NCBI GenBank assembly: GCA_030550515.1
Contig: JAUQPE010000011.1
Location: 37,937 to 101,936 of the forward strand
DNA from: Thermotogota bacterium
GTDB lineage: Bacteria > Thermotogota > Thermotogae > Thermotogales > Thermotogaceae
DNA length: 64,000 nt
Reading direction: 5' to 3'
A program made the position numbers and the translations under genes. The notes below the pieces were generated by a model. It searched no databases. It was not told the DNA's origin and saw nothing but the letters and a program-made list of their open reading frames with translations. Shown piece by piece: positions 35,189-42,726 of this stretch; within the stretch, counting starts at the first letter, position 1; each line of letters starts with the position of its first letter.

Positions 35189-35217
35189 ATACTACCACTT
35201 CGGTTGTGAAAAATCAA
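35189..35217 (-). promoter_or_regulatory. Putative promoter of the DUF1292 gene
   Basis: On the minus strand TTGATT and TAGTAT are 17 bases apart, about 40 bases before the start codon. Confidence 0.6.
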
Positions 35218-35223
35218 GTGGCA

Positions 35224-35252
35224 CTTAAATTTTCTTAACAAAAGCCTATAAA
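35224..35252 (+). promoter_or_regulatory. Candidate Pho box and promoter of the pst operon
   Basis: Two direct repeats, CTTAAAT at 35224 and CTTAACA at 35234, start exactly 10 bases apart, followed by a TATAAA -10 at 35247-35252. The -35 position is occupied by the first repeat and is a poor TTGACA match, as expected for an activator-dependent promoter. The spacing resembles PhoP/PhoB half-site repeats. Confidence 0.5.
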
Positions 35253-35314
35253 TGGGAAAGGTTCGTTTCAGACAATGAAGGTGAAAAATACCCATTGCGA
35301 GGAGGTGTGGTTTC

Positions 35315-36142
35315 ATGAGAAAATTTCTTTTGAACGCGTTGCTGGTCTGTTTAGTTGCGGTAGGTTTGGCACAAACACTCGTAATAAAGGGTTCCAACAC
35401 CATTTTTCCCGTCGCACAGTTGTGGATAGAGGAGTTCAAGAAGCTCAGGCCAGAGGTCAAGATAACTCTTGAAGGCGCGGGGTCCTCGACGGGAATCGCG
35501 GCTCTTTTCAACAGAACAACGGACATCGCTAACAGCAGCAGGTGGCTGAAGAAAGAAGAGATCCAGAAGATGAACCAGGAAGGGAAGTACTTCATACCTT
35601 TTTTGGTGGCGTTCGACGGGATAGCCGTTATAGTGAACAAGAGCCTTCCAATCGACGAGATATCCATCGAAACCTTGAAAAAGATATACACCGGGGAGAT
35701 CACGTATTGGTCTCAGGTGAACCCAAACCTTCCCAGACAGCAGATAGTGGTCTACTCGAGGAACACGGCCTCTGGTACCTACGAAGTGTTTGAGACGAAG
35801 GTACTGAAGGGAGCTAGGATGGCGCCGCGCGTGCGAATGGTCGAGAGTTCTCAAGTGGAGATAGAAAGTGTGGCGAAAAATCCGTACGCAATCGCGTACA
35901 CTGGTGTTGGATACGTTACAGACAGCGTGAAGGTCCTGAAGGTGGATGGTGTTTACCCAACGAAGGAAAACATTTTGAGGGGAAGGTATCCGCTGGCGAG
36001 ACCGCTCTTCATGTTCGTCGACGGGACAAACGGTTTCCCGGAACCTGGTAGTTTGATCTACGATTTCATCATGTTCGCCTTCTCAAAGAGAGGTCAAGAA
36101 CTGGTGGAAAAGGCAGGTTACATAGCCGCGTACGGCCAGTGA
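35315..36142 (+). CDS. pstS: Phosphate ABC transporter substrate-binding protein
   Basis: A 275-residue exported protein. The signal peptide covers about residues 1-19 (RKFLLNALLVCLVAVGLAQ) without a lipobox. Phosphate-contacting segments are KGSNTIFPVA, GAGSSTGI and RNTASGTYEVFE. It delivers phosphate to PstC/PstA. GGAGGTG lies seven to eight bases before the ATG. First gene of a seven-gene phosphate operon. Confidence 0.95.
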   Translation: MRKFLLNALLVCLVAVGLAQTLVIKGSNTIFPVAQLWIEEFKKLRPEVKITLEGAGSSTGIAALFNRTTDIANSSRWLKKEEIQKMNQEGKYFIPFLVAFDGIAVIVNKSLPIDEISIETLKKIYTGEITYWSQVNPNLPRQQIVVYSRNTASGTYEVFETKVLKGARMAPRVRMVESSQVEIESVAKNPYAIAYTGVGYVTDSVKVLKVDGVYPTKENILRGRYPLARPLFMFVDGTNGFPEPGSLIYDFIMFAFSKRGQELVEKAGYIAAYGQ

Positions 36143-36155
36143 GGAGGGAAGAAAA

Positions 36156-37019
36156 CTGAACAGGAAGGTCTCGAACTTCTTCAAAACTCTTTTGGTCTTC
36201 GTGTTGGCGGGAACGGGCGTTCTCGCCCTTTCTCTTGTCGTTCTTTTCATATTGAAGGAAGCGATCCCAGCTTTTGTGAAGGTTGGGAAGGAGTTCTTCA
36301 CGAGTGTTTACTGGTACCCCACTTCTTCCCCCCCAGAGTTCGGGATGTTGGCGATGATCGTGGGGACTCTCCTTCTCACGGTGACCTCCTCGGCGGTCCT
36401 GATACTCCTCGGCTACGTCGTGGCCTTCTTCTTGCACACGTACGCGAAAAATCTGGAGAAAGACCTCATAAGGACGGTTGTGGAGTTTCTCGCTGGAACC
36501 CCCTCAGTCATAATAGGGACTTTCATCCTCGTCTACGTTTCCCCCATTCTGATCAACTTTGGAATCTGGTCTCCTCAGAACTTTCTTCTGGCAACCGTTG
36601 GACTGATCTTGGCGGCGCTTCCATACTCCGTTTCCCTCTCGCTCGAAGCGCTAGACTCGGTGGACGTTTCGTTGGAAGAGAGCGCCCTCGCCTTGGGAGC
36701 GACCAAGTTCGCCACCACCCTAAGAGTGACGACGAGGGCGGCTCTCCCCGGTGTTTTGAACGCGTTCGTCTTAACCATAAACAGGGTGGTGGGAGAAACC
36801 ATCATAGTCCTCATGGTTGGCGGAGGTGCTGCGATAATACCGCGGTCCCTCTTCGATCCCGTGCGTCCCCTCACCGCTGCTATCGCGAGCGAGATGGGAG
36901 AAGTTGCGGTTGGAAGTTTGCATTACCATGCGCTCTTTGCTGCAGGGTTGATACTCCTTTCTGTTTCCCTCTTCTTGACGGGGCTCTCCAGATACTTGTC
37001 CAGGAGGGCGCAACCATGA
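36156..37019 (+). CDS. pstC: Phosphate ABC transporter permease PstC
   Basis: A membrane protein with six helices and the EAA-type coupling loop (SLEESALALGATKFATTLRV). The first ATG/GTG/TTG in frame is the TTG at 36192, which has no ribosome site and would cut off the basic N-terminal segment. A CTG at 36156 lies eight bases after GGAGG in GAGGAGGGA and gives the N-terminus MNRKVSNFFKTLLVFVL (287 residues), a normal cytoplasmic start before helix 1. I therefore use the CTG. Confidence 0.88.
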   Translation: MNRKVSNFFKTLLVFVLAGTGVLALSLVVLFILKEAIPAFVKVGKEFFTSVYWYPTSSPPEFGMLAMIVGTLLLTVTSSAVLILLGYVVAFFLHTYAKNLEKDLIRTVVEFLAGTPSVIIGTFILVYVSPILINFGIWSPQNFLLATVGLILAALPYSVSLSLEALDSVDVSLEESALALGATKFATTLRVTTRAALPGVLNAFVLTINRVVGETIIVLMVGGGAAIIPRSLFDPVRPLTAAIASEMGEVAVGSLHYHALFAAGLILLSVSLFLTGLSRYLSRRAQP

Positions 37020-37843
37020 AGAGAGATCTCGTTCTTTCCCAGGTCTTCAGAATCGTTTCCTACGTGGTCTTTTCGATCATTCTCTTGATGTTCGTCTTGG
37101 TGATACTCGGCGGGATCAGGTACTTCTCCATGAGCTTCTTTATGGAATATCCAAGGAACAACATGAGAGAAGGGGGAATATTCCCCGCGATCCTTGGGAG
37201 TTTCTACTTGATGGTTCTCACCTTCATCGTGGCCGTTCCGCTCGGAGTGTTCACGGGGGTGTTCCTTTCGGAATGGGAAAATTTCTTCACCAAGTGGATA
37301 GACGTGTCACTCACTTCCTTGAGTGGAATTCCCTCAATAGTCTACGGTCTTTTCGGCTTGGCCTTCTTCTGCGTGGCGCTTGGATTTGGTACCTCGATGC
37401 TGGCGGCCGCTCTGACACTCTCTCTGATGACGCTTCCTGTGATAGCTTCCGCCACCAAAGAAACTCTGAAGGCGATCCCTGTTGAGCTCCGAGAGGCTGC
37501 CTACGCGCTTGGTGCTACGAAGATCGAGGTGATCTTCAAAGTCCTCATCCCTGCGGCCAAAAGAGGTATCGTCACCGCCGTGCTCGTTGGCGGTGGAAGG
37601 GCCCTGGGTGAGACAGCCCCCGTCTTGTTGACAGGGGCTGTCTTCTACTCCACCTTTCTTCCGCGAAGTGTTTTTTCGCCCGTTATGACCTTGCCCACCC
37701 ACATATACTACATAATGATGGCCTACGGTGAGAAAGCCCAGTGGATGGCGAGGGCGACCGCTGCGTTCCTGTTGATCGTCGTGGCCATCATCTACAGCTT
37801 GGCTTTCTATTTGAGGAGGAGAGAGCATGGACGTAGTCATTGA
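37016..37843 (+). CDS. pstA: Phosphate ABC transporter permease PstA
   Basis: A 275-residue partner permease with six helices and its own coupling loop (VELREAAYALGATKIEVIFK). Conserved family stretches LSGIPSIVYGLFGLAFF and GGGRALGETAPVLLT are present. The ATG overlaps the pstC stop (ATGA), and the 3' end overlaps pstB by 17 bases. Confidence 0.95.
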   Translation: MKRDLVLSQVFRIVSYVVFSIILLMFVLVILGGIRYFSMSFFMEYPRNNMREGGIFPAILGSFYLMVLTFIVAVPLGVFTGVFLSEWENFFTKWIDVSLTSLSGIPSIVYGLFGLAFFCVALGFGTSMLAAALTLSLMTLPVIASATKETLKAIPVELREAAYALGATKIEVIFKVLIPAAKRGIVTAVLVGGGRALGETAPVLLTGAVFYSTFLPRSVFSPVMTLPTHIYYIMMAYGEKAQWMARATAAFLLIVVAIIYSLAFYLRRREHGRSH

Positions 37844-38582
37844 AATAGTCAACTTCAGCGCATATTACGGAGATAAACAGGTTGTCAGGGATGTGAGTAT
37901 GAAGATCTTCAGAAACAAGATCACGGCCATAATAGGTCCCTCAGGATGCGGCAAGACAACTTTACTCAGGAGTATAAACAGGATGAACGACCATCTGCCT
38001 GGCTTTCGAGTGGAGGGGAAGATATTCTTCGAGGGGCAAGACGTGTACGCCTCGAACCTCGACGTCACAGAGTACAGGAAGAAGGTGGGGATGGTCTTCC
38101 AAAAGCCCACACCTTTTCCCATGTCGGTATACGACAACGTGGCCTTTGGACCTAGGATCCATGGAATAAGGGACAAACGATTGTTGGATCAGATTGTGGA
38201 GAACGCCCTCAGAAGAGCAGCTCTCTGGGACGAGGTGAAGGGAGAGCTCCACAAACCTGCGACACAGCTCTCAGGAGGGCAGCAGCAGAGACTCTGTATT
38301 GCTCGAGCGCTGGCTGTGGAACCGGAAGTTTTGCTTCTCGATGAACCCACGTCCGCTCTCGATCCAATCTCCACTCAAAAGATCGAGATGTTGCTCGAGG
38401 AGTTGTCGGAGTACTACACCATCGTCATCGTGACTCACAACATCGCGCAGGCTGTGAGAATAGCGGATTACATCGCGTTCATGTACAGGGGTGAACTCAT
38501 CGAGTACGGACCGACAAGGGATATAATAGAGAGACCGAAACACAAGCTGACCGAAGAGTATTTGACTGGGAAGATAGGTTGA
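37827..38582 (+). CDS. pstB: Phosphate ABC transporter ATPase PstB
   Basis: A 251-residue ATPase with Walker A GPSGCGKTTLLRS, the PstB-typical NRMND, Q-loop VFQKPTPFPMSVYDN, signature LSGGQQQRLCIARAL and Walker B VLLLDEPTSALDP. The ATG lies inside the end of pstA after GGAGGAGAGAGC. It drives phosphate import and, with PhoU, reports phosphate status. Confidence 0.96.
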   Translation: MDVVIEIVNFSAYYGDKQVVRDVSMKIFRNKITAIIGPSGCGKTTLLRSINRMNDHLPGFRVEGKIFFEGQDVYASNLDVTEYRKKVGMVFQKPTPFPMSVYDNVAFGPRIHGIRDKRLLDQIVENALRRAALWDEVKGELHKPATQLSGGQQQRLCIARALAVEPEVLLLDEPTSALDPISTQKIEMLLEELSEYYTIVIVTHNIAQAVRIADYIAFMYRGELIEYGPTRDIIERPKHKLTEEYLTGKIG

Positions 38583-38595
38583 GGAGGGTTTCCTC

Positions 38596-39297
38596 ATGGA
38601 TTACATGCATTTTGAGAGGGAAATATCCGAATTGAGGGCAGACGTTTCGAAGATGTTGTTTCTGGTTTCTGAATCTTTGAACAGTTCCGTTGAGAGTCTT
38701 GAGAGTATGAATGAAGCTCTCGCGATGAGGGTGCTGGAAGGGGACGATACGATCGACGACCTCAACAGAGAAATTGAGGAAAAAGTGTACCAGTTGATCG
38801 CGAGGTACAACCCTATCCTCAAACACCTCCGCTACCTCATCACGATCCTCAAGTTTTCCAACGATCTGGAACGAATAGGAGACCTCTCTTGCAACATCGC
38901 GGAGAAGTGCCTGTACCTCTCTTCCAAGTCCATCAGATTCGAGATGATGAAAGAGCTCAAAGACATGTTGGGGAACGTGCTGAAAGTGGTTCAAGACGCG
39001 TTCAAAGTGTTCGTGGAGAAGGACTTGGAAAGAGCTCTGGTGGTGTGGAAGTTCGATGACGTCTTGGATGATGCCGAGAGGAGGATAAGGGAGATAGTCG
39101 TCAAGAAGTTGAGAGAAGAACAGATAGCTCCGGAACTCGCCCTCGTGTACATCCTGATTGCGAGGGACTTGGAACGAATAGGAGATCACGCGAACAACCT
39201 TTGTGAGGAGCTCATCTACATAGAAACGGGGAAGACCATTGGAGAGTACTTGAGGGGTGTTGCGGATGGCAATCAAAGTCTTAATAGCGGAGGATGA
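38596..39297 (+). CDS. phoU: Phosphate regulator PhoU
   Basis: A 233-residue all-helical protein with two PhoU repeats. Each carries the metal-binding stretch in variant form (DLERIGDLSCNIAEKC near residue 95 and DLERIGDHANNLCEELI near 194). It links the Pst transporter to the histidine kinase. GAGGAGG precedes the ATG. It overlaps the response regulator gene by 32 bases. Confidence 0.93.
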   Translation: MDYMHFEREISELRADVSKMLFLVSESLNSSVESLESMNEALAMRVLEGDDTIDDLNREIEEKVYQLIARYNPILKHLRYLITILKFSNDLERIGDLSCNIAEKCLYLSSKSIRFEMMKELKDMLGNVLKVVQDAFKVFVEKDLERALVVWKFDDVLDDAERRIREIVVKKLREEQIAPELALVYILIARDLERIGDHANNLCEELIYIETGKTIGEYLRGVADGNQSLNSGG

Positions 39298-39940
39298 CGA
39301 GGACATACGCGACGTGCTGAAAAGGTTCCTCGAGGTGGAAGGATTCGAGTACAAAGAGGTGAAGGATCTGTTCGAGCTAAGGAAAAAGCTTTCAGAAGAG
39401 GCCTTCGATGTGGTCTTACTCGACCTCATGTTCCCGGACGGTACGGCGATGGAGGACCTTCCGTACATCAAGGCTTCTCATCCTGAGACTGCCATCATCG
39501 TGATCTCTGCGAGAGACAAAGACATAGACAGGATATCTGGGATAGAGCTCGGTGCGGACGATTACGTCACCAAGCCGTTCAACCCCAGGGAAGTGATCGC
39601 CAGAATAAAGGCCGTCTTGAGGAGGATGGGAAAAGGTCAAAAAGTGTTGAGGTTTGGGAGGCTCGAAATATACCCTGAAGACTACGTCGTGAAGTACGAC
39701 GGTAAAAACGTCGAGCTCACGGCGAAAGAATTCGAGATATTGAGACTCCTTGCATCATCTCCAAACAGAATTTTCACCAGACAGGAGATTGTTGAAAAAA
39801 TCTGGAAGGATGAATACACGGTAGACAGGGTGGTGGACGTTCACATAAGTTCCATCAGGGCAAAGATTGGAAAGGACTGGATAAAGACTATAAGAGGTAT
39901 AGGGTACAAGTTTTCCACGAAAGGTGATAGCGGTGTTTGA
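39266..39940 (+). CDS. OmpR/PhoB-family response regulator
   Basis: A 224-residue regulator. The receiver has the acidic pair near residues 10-12 (AEDDEDI), the phosphoacceptor Asp in VVLLDLMFPDG and Lys in VTKPFNP. A winged-helix domain follows (VELTAKEFEILRLLAS, RVVDVHISSIRAKIG). Position after phoU makes it the PhoB/PhoP equivalent. The ATG at 39266 is preferred over a GTG at 39257 that lies within its ribosome site (GAGGGGTG). Confidence 0.93.
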   Translation: MAIKVLIAEDDEDIRDVLKRFLEVEGFEYKEVKDLFELRKKLSEEAFDVVLLDLMFPDGTAMEDLPYIKASHPETAIIVISARDKDIDRISGIELGADDYVTKPFNPREVIARIKAVLRRMGKGQKVLRFGRLEIYPEDYVVKYDGKNVELTAKEFEILRLLASSPNRIFTRQEIVEKIWKDEYTVDRVVDVHISSIRAKIGKDWIKTIRGIGYKFSTKGDSGV

Positions 39941-40889
39941 CGTAAGCAAGTTGAATTTCCTAAGAGAAGCGATCGCGTCGCTCAAAGGTCTCGTGGTTCA
40001 AGCTTGCAATCTAGAGGCCAGGAAACTTGGGTTCTCCGAGGGAAAAGAGTTACTCGCCGTTTTCACCTGCTCGAAGGTGGACGAACTGGTGGAAAAGATC
40101 CGTAGGGGAGAAAGTTTCAAAGAGCGCCTTGAGGTCTATTTTTTCGAACCGCAGACGAAGAAGCACGTCGAGATTTCCTTCATCCCGGAGGGTGGCGTAA
40201 TCGTTGTGAACGATCTCACCGAGGAGAAGAAGCTGAACGACGCGAAACTCGACTTCGTGACGGCGGTTTCGCACGAGCTCACCACTCCCCTCTCTGCCCT
40301 GAAAGGTAATCTCGTTTACTTGAAAGAGATAGAGAACGATCCCAAGAAGTTGGAAGTGCTTAAAAGGATGGAAAAATCGGTGGAAAGACTCGAAATAACG
40401 GTGAACCAACTCAAAACGCTTTCCATGGTTCAACTCGGGTTGTACGAGTTGAAGATCGAGGAAGTTGACTTAGAAGAATTGATGAGGGAAGTTGTGGAAG
40501 ATTTCAAGGAGGAGTTGGAGAGAAAGAGGATAGACTTAAACATCGCTTTGGAAACCGAGCGGATCGAAACCGATAGATTCGTTTTCAAAACCATCTTGAA
40601 GAACCTCCTGTCGAACGCGGTGAAGTACTCGTACCCAAGCTCTACCATTTCGGTTTTTTTGGGACCGGATCGTTTGTCCGTGAGGGATGAGGGCATAGGG
40701 ATCAAGGACGAAGAGAAAGACAGAATATTCGAGAGGTTCTACAGGGGTTCCGAAGCGACCAAGATGGCGTCTGGGAGCGGGCTGGGGCTTTCGATCGTGA
40801 AGCACTTGTGCAACATGATGGGTTACGGTTTGGAAGTGAAGTCAAAATGGTTGATGGGTTCAGAGTTCATCGTGCGTTTCAAAGGTTGA
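39933..40889 (+). CDS. Soluble PhoR-like sensor histidine kinase
   Basis: A 318-residue kinase with no membrane helix. An N-terminal PAS-like region of about 95 residues (FDVSKLNFLREAIASLKGLV onward) precedes the dimerisation domain with phosphoacceptor His114 (VSHELTTPLSALKGNL). The ATPase domain has N box LKNLLSNAVKYS, G1 RDEGIGI and G2 GSGLGLSI. As partner of the preceding regulator it should control the pst genes. The GTG at 39933 follows AAAGGTGATAGCG. Classic PhoR has one or two membrane helices, which are lost here. Confidence 0.88.
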   Translation: MFDVSKLNFLREAIASLKGLVVQACNLEARKLGFSEGKELLAVFTCSKVDELVEKIRRGESFKERLEVYFFEPQTKKHVEISFIPEGGVIVVNDLTEEKKLNDAKLDFVTAVSHELTTPLSALKGNLVYLKEIENDPKKLEVLKRMEKSVERLEITVNQLKTLSMVQLGLYELKIEEVDLEELMREVVEDFKEELERKRIDLNIALETERIETDRFVFKTILKNLLSNAVKYSYPSSTISVFLGPDRLSVRDEGIGIKDEEKDRIFERFYRGSEATKMASGSGLGLSIVKHLCNMMGYGLEVKSKWLMGSEFIVRFKG

Positions 40890-42726
40890 ACTCTCGTTCC
40901 AAAAGCTCTCTTGTCTTTTCGTCCACTTTCAATTCCCAACCGTCCTCCCTCGTACACCAAGCGGGGAGAGGAAACTTCACAGTCAACGGCAAGGGAAGGA
41001 AAGGTTGATCCACGATCACTTCTCCTTGTCTCAGTAGCGACGCTTTCTTCTTGAAATGCTCGGTAAGGTGCGAATACTCCGGCTTCAAGAGTTCCGCTCC
41101 CTTCTGCCTTCCAACTATCACCGTTGCGGCTTGGGTGATCACCCTGTAGTCCACTTCCGAAGCCGTCTGTTCCGCCCCTATAAGTATCACCCTGAAGGAT
41201 CTTCCCCTCTCGGCGATGTCGCGGAAGATGTTCGCGAGTGCCCCTCCCCCGTGTCTTGGAGCGTACTTGTTCAACTCGTCGAGGAAGATGAAGACGGGCT
41301 CTGGAAATACCTTTCTTTCCTTCTCCCTCATCACCTCGGAAAGCACGGCACCGACAACGAAGGCTTGAGCCCTGCTTCTGAGTTTTGAAATGTCGATCAC
41401 CGTGACCCTTCCAGGATGGTTCCAGTCGATCCTGTACTCGTTCCACGAGCCGTGTGGGTTTATCGGTGGCTCAACCCAGAGCTTGTCGAAATCCATCTTT
41501 TGGGCAGTTTTTAACCTGCGGATGAGCATGCTTATGGTCTGCTTTTGTATCTGCTCGCCCTGCAGGTACCTCCTCGTCTCTCCTTCCTCGTCTTTCAGGT
41601 CCGAAATCAACGCGTCCAAACTGGAAGGTATCCTGAGGAACCTGTTGCCCATGCGCACGAACTGTTCCCTCAAAGCTTGAGAAATAGGCAATTCTCGATC
41701 TTTGATCAAACCCTTTTGGAGGAGGTTCTGGTACTCCTCTTCCATCCTCTGTTGGAGGAACTCTTGGAGCGACCAGACTGCGAGCTGGAGGTTCTGGTTC
41801 TCTGAAAGCTCTTCTGGATCGAACATCAACTCCAGAAGGCCGAGCTCGACGATATCGAACACGTCCCAACCGTAACTCCTCACACCTTCGTCGAGCCTCT
41901 TGTACACGTCTGGATCGGGTTTATTTTTTTCCCTTCTTGGTGCGTAAAACTTGACGTTTTCGAACGGGGTGGGGTCTATGCCGAGAACCCTGTACATGGG
42001 GTCCCACTTTTCCCTGTCTCTCTTCCACTCCTCCGAGTATCTGTCTATGAACATCAAGCTTTCGCCCTTCACGTTGAATATGATGTACCTCGCGTTCCTC
42101 AACTGTTCCATGTGCCTTCCATTCCCACGCTTTGAGGTCTCTATCATGGATTTGACGAGGAAGGTGGTGTACGAAGTCTTGGCCGCCACCCCAGATTGTC
42201 CCGAAACGTTTATGTGCGCTCCGTTGTCGCCGAGGATGTACCTGAGGTCCAGGTAAGCTGGCCGGCCGTTCTTCAACACTCCCACCGGCAACGCCACGTT
42301 CTTTTGTTTCAGCTCATCGAAGCCCAGTGCGATATCCACTTCCTCGTCTTCCACCAAAAACACGTCCGCACCTATCACGGGAGGTATCTCGGGTGCCAGG
42401 TCCAGCATCTTCCCTTCTTTCTTCACGAAGGACCTGGTGACGTTCACCTTCGCCACGTACACGGGATAAGCTGGTTTCAGTTTCTGAAGTGCCACTTCCT
42501 CTTCGTAACCGTTCTTCAGGTTCCCGTCCCACCTGTTCACGATGTCCGTCACCACTCCGTAAGTCACGATGTGACCATAATTCGGGTAGGAGTACTCCGC
42601 TTTGACTACATCTTCAATTTGAACGATACTTTCGATTTCATCACCGTATTGGTTTTGGGTCATCCTCACGTAGAACTCGTAAGGCGTGGACTCAAGGATG
42701 CCTGTGACGACCCCCACCTTCTTCAC
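40879..42726 (-). CDS. HerA/FtsK-like P-loop ATPase with HAS-barrel N-terminus
   Basis: A 615-residue protein related to the HerA (DUF87) helicase-translocases. Residues 1-110 look like a small beta barrel (HAS barrel). A Walker A variant GQSGVAAKT lies at 176-184, with Ala instead of Gly before the Lys. Walker B VFIFLDE is at 478-484, followed by LNKYAPRHGGGALANIFRDI and RVILIGAEQTASEV, the sensor strand. A helical insert occupies about 270-420. HerA normally works with the NurA nuclease, which is not next to it. The gene is coupled to the ABC exporter gene by ATGA. Role unknown: DNA-end processing or defence are options. Confidence 0.78.
   Translation of the reverse strand: MKKVGVVTGILESTPYEFYVRMTQNQYGDEIESIVQIEDVVKAEYSYPNYGHIVTYGVVTDIVNRWDGNLKNGYEEEVALQKLKPAYPVYVAKVNVTRSFVKKEGKMLDLAPEIPPVIGADVFLVEDEEVDIALGFDELKQKNVALPVGVLKNGRPAYLDLRYILGDNGAHINVSGQSGVAAKTSYTTFLVKSMIETSKRGNGRHMEQLRNARYIIFNVKGESLMFIDRYSEEWKRDREKWDPMYRVLGIDPTPFENVKFYAPRREKNKPDPDVYKRLDEGVRSYGWDVFDIVELGLLELMFDPEELSENQNLQLAVWSLQEFLQQRMEEEYQNLLQKGLIKDRELPISQALREQFVRMGNRFLRIPSSLDALISDLKDEEGETRRYLQGEQIQKQTISMLIRRLKTAQKMDFDKLWVEPPINPHGSWNEYRIDWNHPGRVTVIDISKLRSRAQAFVVGAVLSEVMREKERKVFPEPVFIFLDELNKYAPRHGGGALANIFRDIAERGRSFRVILIGAEQTASEVDYRVITQAATVIVGRQKGAELLKPEYSHLTEHFKKKASLLRQGEVIVDQPFLPLPLTVKFPLPAWCTREDGWELKVDEKTRELLEREFNL

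Noticed and set aside
35152..35703. In-frame upstream extension of the DUF1292 gene
   Set aside because: It is antisense to pstS and its own promoter, and a good ribosome site precedes the ATG at 35151.
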